A stretch of DNA of 64,000 bases from Halalkalicoccus sp. NIPERK01 (GCF_030287405.1 NZ_JASVVV010000001.1:912403-976402), one strand, 5' to 3'. Counted from the first letter of the stretch, positions 16,262 to 22,995 are shown. The notes: a model not told the origin generated them from the letters alone. Numbers and translations are program-made.

Positions 16262-16407
16262 CACGATTCCCCCCGAATCACGCGCAGTTCTTCGACGCGC
16301 TCTAGTGCATTTTGAAACTCAGCTTCGACGTCGTCGAGATCGGTGTTTGTCGCCACGGCGGATTCGAGCGCCCGGTCGACGTGCTCGCGAACGTCCTCGC
16401 GGCTCAT
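16261..16407 (-). CDS. Small helical protein (48 aa)
   Basis: MSREDVREHVDRALESAVAT is followed by LDDVEAEFQNALERVEELRV, two amphipathic helices that could form a coiled-coil hairpin. It has a four-base overlap with its upstream neighbour at 16404-16407. The function is unknown. Confidence 0.5.
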   Translation of the reverse strand: MSREDVREHVDRALESAVATNTDLDDVEAEFQNALERVEELRVIRGES

Positions 16408-16529
16408 CGACGATCACGCTCCATTCGGTAGCTCGACATCTCACGTTGGCCGATCAGAATTATGGCGTGCGCGCCGACTAGATAGCCGGCGATAAATCCC
16501 ACGATGGAACAGGCCATCTCGCGAATCAT
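16404..16529 (-). CDS. Single-pass membrane microprotein (41 aa)
   Basis: MIREMACSIVGFIAGYLVGA begins a single hydrophobic helix to about residue 28, followed by a basic tail (SSYRMERDRR). The start at 16529 is chosen because it overlaps the stop of the preceding two-helix membrane gene (16526). It may act with that neighbour at the membrane. Confidence 0.5.
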   Translation of the reverse strand: MIREMACSIVGFIAGYLVGAHAIILIGQREMSSYRMERDRR

Positions 16530-16804
16530 CGGAACAACCCCCAGGCGGTGAGCATGGTACCGATCAGCCATGCGAGCGGCCAACCGATAACGACGAACAC
16601 GAGCAGGACAAGCGGAATCGCCCAGACACCGACTTGAGGTTCGGCGTATCCCCATGTAAAATACGCACTCAAAGCACCGACGGATACGCCGAGGAGTAGC
16701 CCGATGACGCCGCGTTTCTGCGCTCCGACGACCTCGTCGCGCATCTTCCTTTGATCCTCGCGAATATCGTCGAAGAACGGATCGTCGAAGGGGTCATCAT
16801 TCAT
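16526..16804 (-). CDS. Two-helix membrane protein (92 aa)
   Basis: An acidic N-terminus (MNDDPFDDPFFDDIREDQRK) precedes two membrane helices (GLLLGVSVGALSAYFTW and VWAIPLVLLVFVVIGWPLAW). The ATG at 16804 sits just inside the stop of the DUF7344-like gene; an ATG two codons earlier is equally possible. Together with the downstream single-pass microprotein it forms a small membrane pair in a regulator operon, an arrangement used by superinfection-exclusion genes in some viruses; that role is inference. Confidence 0.55.
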   Translation of the reverse strand: MNDDPFDDPFFDDIREDQRKMRDEVVGAQKRGVIGLLLGVSVGALSAYFTWGYAEPQVGVWAIPLVLLVFVVIGWPLAWLIGTMLTAWGLFR

Positions 16805-17192
16805 CGTCATCACGCTCCTCAACCTCCGTGACTGTCGCACCGTGATCCATCGCGAGTGTGACGATCGTCGCGAGGTCGCGGGCCAGTTTGTAGTTCGGGC
16901 CCGTCCGGACGAGCCCCGAGGAGCGCTCGTAGTCGATCACACCACAGGCGTCGAGCTTCGGAAGGTGCATGTGCTCGAGCGACCGGGTGACGATCTCGGG
17001 TCTGGGCGCGCCTTCGCGCCGTGAGAGCAGCACCGAGAGGTTCGCCGAGGCGACCTCGTCGCCGGGGCTGAGCGCGTAGATGATCCGCCGGCGGGCCTCG
17101 ACGCCGATCGCCGAGAGGGCATCGTCGGTCGTCAGTTCCGGTGTGACCGTCGGTCCCGTCCCGGAGTCGGCGTCACTTTTGCTTTCACTCAT
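16797..17192 (-). CDS. DUF7344-like winged-helix regulator
   Basis: The 131-residue protein has the layout of the haloarchaeal DUF7344 wHTH: ALSAIGVEARRRIIYALSPG, then a recognition region in PEIVTRSLEHMHLPKLDACG and the closing VIDYERSSGLVRTGPNY. These are ArsR-like DNA-binding domains, found in large numbers in haloarchaea and their viruses. The start at 17192 (MSESKSDADSG) overlaps the PadR-like gene end. It is likely a lysogeny or early-gene regulator. Confidence 0.72.
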   Translation of the reverse strand: MSESKSDADSGTGPTVTPELTTDDALSAIGVEARRRIIYALSPGDEVASANLSVLLSRREGAPRPEIVTRSLEHMHLPKLDACGVIDYERSSGLVRTGPNYKLARDLATIVTLAMDHGATVTEVEERDDDE

Positions 17193-17526
17193 CACGATCA
17201 CGCTCCTCAGCCCGGCCGATCCATCGTCGGCGAGCATCTAGCGCCTGCCGGCCTCCATCGGCGAGGCGGTAGGTGTTCGTCCGGCCGTCGACAGACCCGG
17301 ATTCTTTCTCGACGAGCCCCCTGTCAACGAGCGAGTCGAGGCCGGGATACAACCGGCCGTGAGCTACTTCTTTACCGTACTCGGCCTCAAGGACGCGCTT
17401 GACGTCGAGTCCACAGGGATCGTCAAGCCCGTCGATCGCGACGAGCATGTCGATCTGAAACCGAGTGAGTTCGTTCAGCGGTCGTGCGTCGATACTATCT
17501 TGCATCTGCGTTGAGTCTGTTAGCAT
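17185..17526 (-). CDS. PadR-like transcriptional regulator
   Basis: The 113 residues contain a PadR-type winged helix: LTRFQIDMLVAIDGL, the signature LEAEYGKEVAHGRLYPGLDS, LVDRGLVEKESGSVDGR and TNTYRLADGGRQAL. PadR proteins are dimeric repressors. It precedes the DUF7344-like gene with a short overlap, forming a regulator pair at the head of the leftward small-gene operon. About 130 bp of upstream sequence may carry its promoter. Confidence 0.8.
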   Translation of the reverse strand: MLTDSTQMQDSIDARPLNELTRFQIDMLVAIDGLDDPCGLDVKRVLEAEYGKEVAHGRLYPGLDSLVDRGLVEKESGSVDGRTNTYRLADGGRQALDARRRWIGRAEERDRDE

Positions 17527-17654
17527 GGTCTTGTGTTGGGACGGAATCGACCGTCCCCCACTGTTCCCTCAGAGCAAGACCACCGCCTCGCGCGGTCGCG
17601 TCGGCCTGGACAGCAGGACACGGCCGCGTGAGACAGCGGACTTCCTCAGTCGAT

Positions 17655-17918
17655 TTATTCCAATTCGATCCGGGCCCACGAGACGCGCTCGCCAGTCCGA
17701 GCATCGAGCAGTTCGTAGTGTTCCGGATCGAGACCGACGTGGCGAGCACAGCTCGCACAGTAGGCGTGTGAGTTCGTGGGCTCCCACGTCGTGTGATTGT
17801 TCGGACACCGCCAGCGCATCCGTTGGATGGGATCTGTCCGGTCGATTCGGATGATCCGTCGGCGATCCTCGGTACTGCTGCCATCGGCCCGGGGCGAGTG
17901 GGATTCTGTTCGTGACAC
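17655..17918 (-). CDS. Zinc-ribbon protein (87 aa)
   Basis: The protein contains CPNNHTTWEPTNSHAYCASC, a C/H-type zinc ribbon common in haloarchaeal accessory proteins. The C-terminal segment (HYELLDARTGERVSWARIEL) is strand-like. Overlapping frames in the same region are rejected as they lack such motifs. It sits at the start of the leftward block, facing the control region at 17919-18407. Confidence 0.55.
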   Translation of the reverse strand: MSRTESHSPRADGSSTEDRRRIIRIDRTDPIQRMRWRCPNNHTTWEPTNSHAYCASCARHVGLDPEHYELLDARTGERVSWARIELE

Positions 17919-18222
17919 GGCCGAGACTGTTGTTCCACCCCGTCATGAAGGCGGTTCAACGGTTCGGTGGAAGTGAACGTACCTCGACCTGTCGATCTGT
18001 GAGGAGTACGAGTCGATAACTCCTCAAAATCGCCCCTAGACACACCAGTGAAAGTGATGGACTGCCGTTCCTGTGCGGGCGTACAGGCTCCATGAGCAGT
18101 ATCCGTCCGGATTAGCGGTTGATTACACCGCCGACCGGTTGGATTAGTTAGGTCGTATTTATTTGGGCGTGCATTGTAGCCTGGCACTGGCAACCACCTC
18201 GATCTGGGGAGGAAGCCGCGTT

Positions 18223-18242
18223 CGGGGTGGTGTCACACCCCG
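18223..18242. promoter_or_regulatory. 7-bp dyad (operator or hairpin)
   Basis: CGGGGTG and CACCCCG are exact inverse complements around a 6-base centre (GTGTCA). Being inside the control region and far from a gene end, an operator is more likely than a terminator. Confidence 0.45.
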
Positions 18243-18311
18243 GACACTTACTTGCAGCAGTTAGTCCATGAACACAGCTTCCGTGAGTGTGATATGTCCG
18301 CGCTGTATTAT

Positions 18312-18393
18312 AGTTACTGATACGTGCTGTATGGCTAACAAAAGAGAACTGTAGTTAACGAAACGTACTTTCAGTTACGGATATTACTCGTAC
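18312..18393 (+). promoter_or_regulatory. Three iterated AGTTA-type sites upstream of the repressor-like gene
   Basis: AGTTACTGATACGTGC (18312) and AGTTAACGAAACGTAC (18353) agree at 12 of 16 positions and are 41 bp apart, about four helical turns. A third, longer variant starts AGTTACGGAT at 18373, 20 bp (about two turns) further on. They end 15 bp before the ATG at 18408, so the wHTH protein could bind them to control itself. Confidence 0.5.
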
Positions 18394-18407
18394 AGAGGTC
18401 ATATAGT

Positions 18408-18752
18408 ATGCCAAGGGACAAATCCGTAACTGCAAATGGGGGGCCTGCCCCTCTTGGGGATATGCATCGCGAGGTCGACTGGATGGTTCCTGCCGACGAG
18501 TATATTCTGGAGTTCCTCGCGAGCCTTCACTACCGTAACAAGCGCGTCATTCAGAAGCCGAGTAGTATCGGCCCGAATATCGGCTACGGGAATCGCCATA
18601 CTGCGAATCGCTGTTCAGCACTCTCGAAGTATGGACTCCTCGAGCGGCACGACGACGCGGCGAAATATACGATCACGGATCTTGGTCAGCGCGTCGTCGA
18701 TAACGAGATCTCGCCCGAGGAGTTGAACGCGATCGAGCCAGCAGAAAGCTAA
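18408..18752 (+). CDS. Repressor-like winged-helix protein (PhiH1-repressor type)
   Basis: The 114-residue protein has a wHTH: EYILEFLASLHYRNKRVIQ, then a recognition region in GYGNRHTANRCSALSKYGLL and the wing RHDDAAKYTITDLGQRVVD. This layout is that of the small repressors of haloarchaeal temperate viruses. It is the first rightward gene after the control region and probably represses lytic genes; that role is by family and position. The leader is short, with a TATA-like atatag just before the start. Confidence 0.75.
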   Translation: MPRDKSVTANGGPAPLGDMHREVDWMVPADEYILEFLASLHYRNKRVIQKPSSIGPNIGYGNRHTANRCSALSKYGLLERHDDAAKYTITDLGQRVVDNEISPEELNAIEPAES

Positions 18753-18771
18753 CAGGGAGGTCGCTGGTATA

Positions 18772-18785
18772 TGTGACCAGTCACA
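18772..18785. promoter_or_regulatory. 14-bp dyad overlapping a TATA-like element
   Basis: TGTGAC and GTCACA flank a 2-bp centre, directly after ggtatatg. It lies between the repressor-like gene and the next rightward gene, 33 bp before that gene's ATG, where a bound protein would block the promoter. Confidence 0.5.
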
Positions 18786-18817
18786 ACACTGATAATCTAA
18801 CCTCCTGATATGCGGCT

Positions 18818-19276
18818 ATGTTTCGGAGACTCCTCAGCGGCCTCCTTGATCGCTCAGATGCAACCAACTCACCGGATCAGCAAGAAACCATCTCCGACTC
18901 GGACAATTTCGACAGGTATCTTGACGCAAGAGACAACTGGCAATTTGAGCGTATCGACGAGTATGAGTTTGAGCATTATACCGACGCTATTGAGAGAATT
19001 AAACAACTGAAACGAGAACGGCGGCACGATGAGGTTGAAGACTTGCTATTGTGGTGTATCGACTTCGCCGAAAATGAAGTAGCCGCATATGGGTGGGATA
19101 CTGTGCCACCGGCGTATTACCGACATCTCGCGATCGTGTACCGGAAGGACGATCGGAACGATGACGAGGTCGCAATTTTGGAGCGCTATATCGATCAAGG
19201 CGGGGAAATGGAGGGGATGATTAGTCGCCTTGAACGGGCGCGGGAGTTGAACGCGATCGAGCAGTCCGGCGAGTGA
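18818..19276 (+). CDS. Accessory provirus protein of unknown function (152 aa)
   Basis: The C-terminal two thirds are helical and repeat-like: HYTDAIERIKQLKRERRHDE, LLLWCIDFAENEV, PAYYRHLAIVYRKDDRNDDE and VAILERYID. The spacing is like tetratricopeptide helices, which would make it a protein-binding module. No catalytic motif is visible. It has its own promoter region with a dyad (18772-18785). Composition is more AT-rich than the late genes. Confidence 0.55.
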   Translation: MFRRLLSGLLDRSDATNSPDQQETISDSDNFDRYLDARDNWQFERIDEYEFEHYTDAIERIKQLKRERRHDEVEDLLLWCIDFAENEVAAYGWDTVPPAYYRHLAIVYRKDDRNDDEVAILERYIDQGGEMEGMISRLERARELNAIEQSGE

Positions 19277-19296
19277 ACGGTCAAAAAGAAACTGCG

Positions 19297-19431
19297 TCAG
19301 ACGTCGTATCCCGCCTCTTTGCACATATGGCGGATTGCCTCGCCGATACTCGGGTAGCCGTATTCCTCTTGAATTGCTTCAGCTTGGTTGTAGACCGTTT
19401 CAGGGAGGCGGGCATGCTTCGTGTCGACCAT
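19297..19431 (-). CDS. Ribbon-helix-helix DNA-binding protein (44 aa)
   Basis: MVDTKHARLPETVYNQAEAI starts with a strand containing the alternating residues of a ribbon (T-K-H-A-R-L), followed by two helices (YNQAEAIQEEYG and SIGEAIRHMCKEAG). This is the minimal CopG/Arc-type fold. A TATA-like cttattgg (minus strand) lies about 25 bp before the ATG. It is divergent from the lipoprotein gene, with three 11-bp tandem repeats between them, so the repeats are its likely binding sites. No toxin gene is obvious beside it. Confidence 0.6.
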   Translation of the reverse strand: MVDTKHARLPETVYNQAEAIQEEYGYPSIGEAIRHMCKEAGYDV

Positions 19432-19466
19432 ACATACCCAATGCTTGCTTCACCAATAAGCGTTTC

Positions 19467-19499
19467 CAGATCGTAAACAGACCATAAACAGATCGGTAA
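19467..19499 (+). promoter_or_regulatory. Three 11-bp tandem repeats (operator iterons)
   Basis: CAGATCGTAAA (19467), CAGACCATAAA (19478) and CAGATCGGTAA (19489) are exactly adjacent, each one helical turn long. They end directly before the TATA-like ctataatag of the lipoprotein gene and lie behind the promoter of the RHH gene. RHH proteins commonly bind such phased repeats cooperatively. Confidence 0.65.
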
Positions 19500-19530
19500 C
19501 TATAATAGTATGCTCTATGATATGATAATC

Positions 19531-20259
19531 ATGCAACGTAGGAAATTCCTATTGGCAAGCGGACTTGCAACGACGACTGTCCTCGCTGGATGCACGGGTG
19601 CCGATGACGACGGAGATAACGGTGGAAGCAATGGCGGTGGCTCGGGCGACGGCAATGACGACACCGACTCTGAGAACGGTGGAGACGAGAATGGGTCTGG
19701 ACAAGACGGTGGTAACGAGCCAGATCCAATCGAACTTTCGGGTTCAGGAGCGGACGTCTCCGACGAATTCGACCTTGAAGGTGGGTTCGTCATCGTCGAG
19801 GCAACCCACACTGGAGGGGATTCGAACTTCCAGATCGAGCTGGTAGACGATAACGGCGATATGGCAGCACTCTTCGTCAACGAGATTGGCGAATTTGACG
19901 GCAAAGCGGGTGCATCGCCCGAGGCCGGGTCATACGTTCTCGACATCAACGCGGATGGCGATTGGGAAATCACGCTTCGCCAACCCCGCCCAACGGAGGG
20001 AGACTCACTCCCAGTCGAAGAGAGTGGCGACAGCCCAAGTGTGATCGGTCCTTACGAATTCGACGGTCGGGTTAAAGCAACAGGATCGTATGACGGCCAG
20101 CGTAACTTTATCGTTGAGGTATATCCGGTGGATCCAGGCTACCACGAGCTCGTCTTCAACGAGATCGACTCGTTCGAGGGTTCGAACACGTTCTCCATGA
20201 ACGGTCTGGGGTTCGTCGTCGTCCAGGCGAGCGGTTCCTGGACGCTCGAGATGGAGTAG
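19531..20259 (+). CDS. Tat-type lipoprotein encoded by the provirus
   Basis: The 242-residue protein starts MQRRKFLLASGLATTTVLAG with Cys21: a twin-arginine signal with lipobox. An Asp/Gly/Asn/Glu-rich linker (about 22-70) precedes a beta-rich domain that appears duplicated, compare EATHTGGDSNFQIELVDDNG with TGSYDGQRNFIVEVYPVD. The ATG at 19531 is chosen because a TATA-like ctataatag at 19500-19508 lies 22-30 bp upstream and would overlap the alternative start. Surface lipoproteins on viral genomes may alter host receptors or exclude other viruses; here this is inference. Confidence 0.75.
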   Translation: MQRRKFLLASGLATTTVLAGCTGADDDGDNGGSNGGGSGDGNDDTDSENGGDENGSGQDGGNEPDPIELSGSGADVSDEFDLEGGFVIVEATHTGGDSNFQIELVDDNGDMAALFVNEIGEFDGKAGASPEAGSYVLDINADGDWEITLRQPRPTEGDSLPVEESGDSPSVIGPYEFDGRVKATGSYDGQRNFIVEVYPVDPGYHELVFNEIDSFEGSNTFSMNGLGFVVVQASGSWTLEME

Positions 20260-20305
20260 GCTAGCTGCCCAACACTTTATAACGGATTACGGGACCACGG
20301 AGTGT

Positions 20306-20485
20306 ATGCCCTACGGAACTCCCGACGAGTGGCTGTTCGAGGACTGGCAACTGATCGCGAGCGCGCTTCGCGAAGCGAAACACGAGGACTGTCGGTGCTA
20401 CGAGTGCGATACGGTCGATTCATTGCTCGAGGACATCGCATACTACTGGGATCTCGATGAGTGCGAACTGTCCGGATTGGCCTAA
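20306..20485 (+). CDS. Small acidic protein (59 aa)
   Basis: The frame MPYGTPDEWLFEDWQLIASA continues to a TAA at 20483. It has a CRCYEC cysteine cluster, a further single cysteine near the C-terminus, and several aromatic residues. A TATA-like ctttataacg lies about 30 bp before the ATG, supporting expression. It may be a small zinc-binding protein; the family is unknown. Confidence 0.55.
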   Translation: MPYGTPDEWLFEDWQLIASALREAKHEDCRCYECDTVDSLLEDIAYYWDLDECELSGLA

Positions 20486-20548
20486 ATTAGCTCATATAGT
20501 AAGTATGCAAAGGTCTTACCTAATAGAATACACATCTCGAATATCTCT

Positions 20549-21124
20549 ATGGAACCAGAATACACGATAGTACCACACAACAGAACTCCTGAAATCGCGC
20601 CAGGCGATACCATTGAGATCGACCTCTATCTATCAGGTGGGGGTATACCTGATGAAAACCGGCTTTATTTGAGTTATAACAAAGGATTACTTGATCATCA
20701 AAATACAGGCGAAATAAGAACATATGTGAAAAAGGGTACGGATCGTGCCACCGGAGAAATCCATCCAGTTTCAGGCGAGGAATTCGAACAATCAGATCAG
20801 ATTGCAATCCCGGGGACTCATCTTGGATTTGTTGAGACTCTTTTTTATGAAGATGTGCACGCTAACAGCACCCTAGATGATGTTCCGCCACTTGTTGCAG
20901 AGAGGGATCATGATGGTCACTCTCCTGCGGAAATTCGAATGTATACTGGCGATTACTCTATATCAATAATACTTAATTATTCCTTTGAAGATGTTATCAA
21001 GCAAGATCGTCAAGACATAACAGTACATGTAACTAGCTGGGTAGAACGACACAGAAGAAAGCTAGAGGTTATTGGTCTATTTGGGATTATCGCTACTATC
21101 GGAATATTAGCCACTTCGATCTGA
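20549..21124 (+). CDS. AT-rich accessory gene: C-terminally anchored beta-rich protein
   Basis: The 191-residue protein has an Ig-like or C2-like beta-rich body (EYTIVPHNRTPEIAPGDTI, IEIDLYLSGGGIP) and one membrane helix at the very C-terminus (VIGLFGIIATIGILATSI), preceded by the basic ERHRRKLE. There is no signal peptide, so the body probably faces the cytoplasm with a tail anchor. Codon use is strikingly AT-rich (tat, aat, ata, tta frequent) compared with every neighbour, marking recent transfer. I do not recognise the family. Confidence 0.65.
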   Translation: MEPEYTIVPHNRTPEIAPGDTIEIDLYLSGGGIPDENRLYLSYNKGLLDHQNTGEIRTYVKKGTDRATGEIHPVSGEEFEQSDQIAIPGTHLGFVETLFYEDVHANSTLDDVPPLVAERDHDGHSPAEIRMYTGDYSISIILNYSFEDVIKQDRQDITVHVTSWVERHRRKLEVIGLFGIIATIGILATSI

Positions 21125-21147
21125 AATGTAAAGATAGCACTTGCCGC

Positions 21148-21336
21148 TCAGGCCTGAGCGCGTTCGACCGCATCCTCAAGGTGCGTGTCACAGGCGAACA
21201 CCGAGAGGACGTCGTCGGTCAGCACGTAGTAGTCTCCGCCGAGATCGCAGTCGGAGTTCTGACAGCCCCGGGGCGCGTTATGCTCGCCGAGCTTGAGCAC
21301 GAGATCGACGCCAGGCCGAGAGAGGCGTTCCGTCAT
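21148..21336 (-). CDS. Small Cys-containing protein (62 aa)
   Basis: Starting MTERLSRPGVDLVLKLGEHN, it contains CQNSDC and a later ACDTH, giving three Cys and a His that could bind zinc. The start at 21336 overlaps the stop of the upstream gene (ATGA), which decides it over 21378. It is the last gene of the three-gene leftward wHTH operon. Confidence 0.55.
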   Translation of the reverse strand: MTERLSRPGVDLVLKLGEHNAPRGCQNSDCDLGGDYYVLTDDVLSVFACDTHLEDAVERAQA

Positions 21337-21560
21337 GGACTCACCGGGTTCGAGCCTGGACAAGGTCCTTTTTCGCATCGATCACGGTGGTCGGCGAACC
21401 CACCGTGGCGACGGTACAGCTCGCCGCAAAACGGACACTTGCGAATCGCACCGTGATACGGGTACACCGGATCGAAGTATCCTGATCCGATCGTCACCTC
21501 CCGGACGAGCGCTGCGGCCCGAGTCGCGATCGCGAGATCGCGTGCGAGTTCTTGACTCAT
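21333..21560 (-). CDS. C2H2-like zinc-finger protein (75 aa)
   Basis: The N-terminal helix (MSQELARDLAIATRAAALV) precedes CPFCGELYRRHGGFADHRDRC, which has the C-x2-C-x12-H-x3-C spacing of a classical zinc finger. It may bind DNA together with the wHTH protein encoded just upstream, with which it shares overlapping stop/start bases. Confidence 0.65.
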   Translation of the reverse strand: MSQELARDLAIATRAAALVREVTIGSGYFDPVYPYHGAIRKCPFCGELYRRHGGFADHRDRCEKGPCPGSNPVSP

Positions 21561-22048
21561 CAGACGTCTACCTCGTTGAGCGTCTTGAGCGCGCTGTCGA
21601 CGTTTCGGGCGACTATTTCACCATCACAGTTTGGCGAGTCAAGTTCGGCGCTCGCCTGTTCGAGGTCACCACGGGCGTTGAGGACAGCCTCGTGACACTC
21701 GTCTGCTGCTGAAGAGCCATCGTCAGCTTCGAGTTCTTGGATGCGTTTGTGGGCGTCGTCGAGCTGCTCGCGAAGCCGTTTGACCTCACTCTCGTCTGGA
21801 GTCGCCGTATCGTTCGTTCCGCGCGGGTCATCGACCAACTCATACAGCGCCGTTGAGTCGTGGATACATCGGATCGCATCGCCAGCTTCGAGAACCGGGA
21901 GGCGTCCCCCGACTGTATTCCGGTGGAGGCCAGTCGCATCGACGATTGCACCCTTTGTCCGGGCACCGTCTCTCAACTCGTCAAGAATCTTCTCGTCGGC
22001 ATCCGTCAGATCGTCGGCGTCTAACATACGATACTGCTGTTCTGCCAT
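21560..22048 (-). CDS. Winged-helix regulator with coiled coil
   Basis: The 162-residue protein has a MarR/TrmB-like wHTH near the N-terminus (DADEKILDELRDGARTKGAI, VDATGLHRNTVGGRLPVLEA, ALYELVDDPRG). A coiled coil follows at about 88-112 (EVKRLREQLDDAHKRIQELE), then a helical C-terminus. It heads a three-gene leftward operon. The divergent intergenic region contains four TATTGT motifs (22052-22118) that are candidate binding sites for this protein. Confidence 0.72.
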   Translation of the reverse strand: MAEQQYRMLDADDLTDADEKILDELRDGARTKGAIVDATGLHRNTVGGRLPVLEAGDAIRCIHDSTALYELVDDPRGTNDTATPDESEVKRLREQLDDAHKRIQELEADDGSSAADECHEAVLNARGDLEQASAELDSPNCDGEIVARNVDSALKTLNEVDV

Positions 22049-22051
22049 GCG

Positions 22052-22118
22052 TATTGTTCTTATTGTCTATGCACTTAGCACTTGTGCAATGATATTGTGT
22101 TATCCTATTGTGCTATAT
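22052..22118 (+). promoter_or_regulatory. Repeated TATTGT motifs in a divergent promoter
   Basis: TATTGTTCT and TATTGTCTA are adjacent (22052, 22061). TATTGTGTTATCC and TATTGTGCTATAT are adjacent 13-bp repeats (22093, 22106). They lie between the leftward wHTH gene and the rightward SWIM gene, ending just before a TATA-like tctataag (22124). The arrangement suggests a regulator controlling both promoters. Confidence 0.5.
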
Positions 22119-22215
22119 GCATATCTATAAGTAGCTGGCGAATAGAGTAGTAACTGGGCACGGGAGTCCGGCCAGAATCGATCTGGTCGGCGGGCGTTCC
22201 AGCGCCCCCGACCGT

Positions 22216-22234
22216 GCTTCGGGAGAACCGAAGC
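22216..22234 (+). promoter_or_regulatory. Leader hairpin abutting the SWIM gene start
   Basis: GCTTCGG (22216-22222) pairs exactly with CCGAAGC (22228-22234) around a GAGAA loop, and the ATG follows after one base. With a TATA-like element at 22124-22132 the transcript would have an approximately 80-base leader, long for a haloarchaeon. The stem could mask or expose the start codon. Confidence 0.45.
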
Positions 22235-22235
22235 A

Positions 22236-22541
22236 ATGCAACCTACGAATGCGACCGACGAAAAGAGCATCGACAAGCGAACGATCCGCGCAGCACGCGA
22301 GTCCATGACAACGATGCGGCAGGCACCGGGACTGTACCGGGTGTTCTCCGGGTCGAAGGCGTCGGAATACGTCGTCGACATCCTCGAGCCCGCCTGTGAG
22401 TGCCCGGCGTTCCAGTATCAAGCAGGTAAATGCAAACACATCCGCCGGATCGAGATGCTACTCGGCGAGCGCGAGATTCCGGACCTGCCGGGTCGGCCGG
22501 ACGTTGAGGCGATGATCGATACGTACCAGGAGGCGATCTGA
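22236..22541 (+). CDS. SWIM zinc-finger protein
   Basis: The 101-residue protein contains CECPAFQYQAGKCKH, the CxC...CxH pattern of SWIM domains, preceded by the strand YRVFSGSKASEYVVDI that usually packs against it. SWIM domains bind DNA or proteins and in archaea often accompany recombination or helicase proteins. It starts a tightly spaced rightward operon (22236-24112). Confidence 0.8.
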   Translation: MQPTNATDEKSIDKRTIRAARESMTTMRQAPGLYRVFSGSKASEYVVDILEPACECPAFQYQAGKCKHIRRIEMLLGEREIPDLPGRPDVEAMIDTYQEAI

Positions 22542-22542
22542 G

Positions 22543-22788
22543 ATGGGGCGAACCGAATGTGCGAAATGTGGTCAGCCCGTTCGCGGCCGACGGCTCTGCC
22601 GCCAGTGCGAGCTCGACAAGCGCTACGGGCAGGGACTCAACGATGAGAGCGATGACGAGCCGATGACCGTCCTCGAGTACGAGTGTACGGCCTGCGGTCA
22701 CGAATACGAGAGTGCCGAACAGATCGCGTGCCCGAAGTGTGGCGCTCGGACGCGACGGTTTATCGGCGAACTGGCAGGGTCGGCATAA
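22543..22788 (+). CDS. Double zinc-ribbon protein (81 aa)
   Basis: Two ribbons are visible: CAKCGQPV with CRQC, and CTACGHEY with CPKCG. The second resembles the FmdB/regulatory-type ribbon (YECTACGHEYES). It follows the SWIM gene by one base and its stop overlaps the next ATG, so the three Zn-binding proteins should be made together. Confidence 0.72.
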   Translation: MGRTECAKCGQPVRGRRLCRQCELDKRYGQGLNDESDDEPMTVLEYECTACGHEYESAEQIACPKCGARTRRFIGELAGSA

Positions 22789-22994
22789 TGCCGTTCAACG
22801 GCACCGGTCGAGAACTCCACAGCAGCGAGGATCACCGCGAGGAGTCAGTCTACTGCACGCAGTGCGGGACTATCTACGTCAAGAACTTCCCCCGATCGTG
22901 CCCGGCATGCACACTCGCCGAGCGCCAAGAGAAGATCATCGAACAGATCGACCAGGTAGAGCGAGATCTCGACGTCATCGACGGAGGGTTCTGA
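22788..22994 (+). CDS. Zinc-ribbon protein (68 aa)
   Basis: The start is decided by overlap with the preceding stop (TAATG). The protein has CTQCGTIYVKNFPRSCPAC followed by a helix-forming C-terminus (ERQEKIIEQIDQVERDLDV). A role in nucleic acid or protein binding is likely; the family is not identified. Confidence 0.65.
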   Translation: MPFNGTGRELHSSEDHREESVYCTQCGTIYVKNFPRSCPACTLAERQEKIIEQIDQVERDLDVIDGGF

Positions 22995-22995
22995 A

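Larger units (their letters stand above)
17919..18407. promoter_or_regulatory. Provirus control region between leftward and rightward early genes (no gene)
   Basis: This 489-bp non-coding stretch separates the leftward regulator block from the rightward wHTH gene. It contains a dyad (18223-18242), three related AGTTA-type repeats (18312-18393) and TATA-like sequences on both strands (for example tatttatttggg near 18159 and atatag near 18401). Its position matches an immunity region. Transcription start points cannot be placed from sequence alone. Confidence 0.6.

Noticed and set aside
17495-18193. 232-codon leftward frame across the control region
   Set aside because: It is unstructured and overlaps the zinc-ribbon gene in another frame. 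The ribbon motif supports the shorter gene instead.
19297-19431. Toxin-antitoxin pair built on the RHH protein
   Set aside because: No adjacent small gene with toxin features overlaps it. The divergent neighbour is a lipoprotein.
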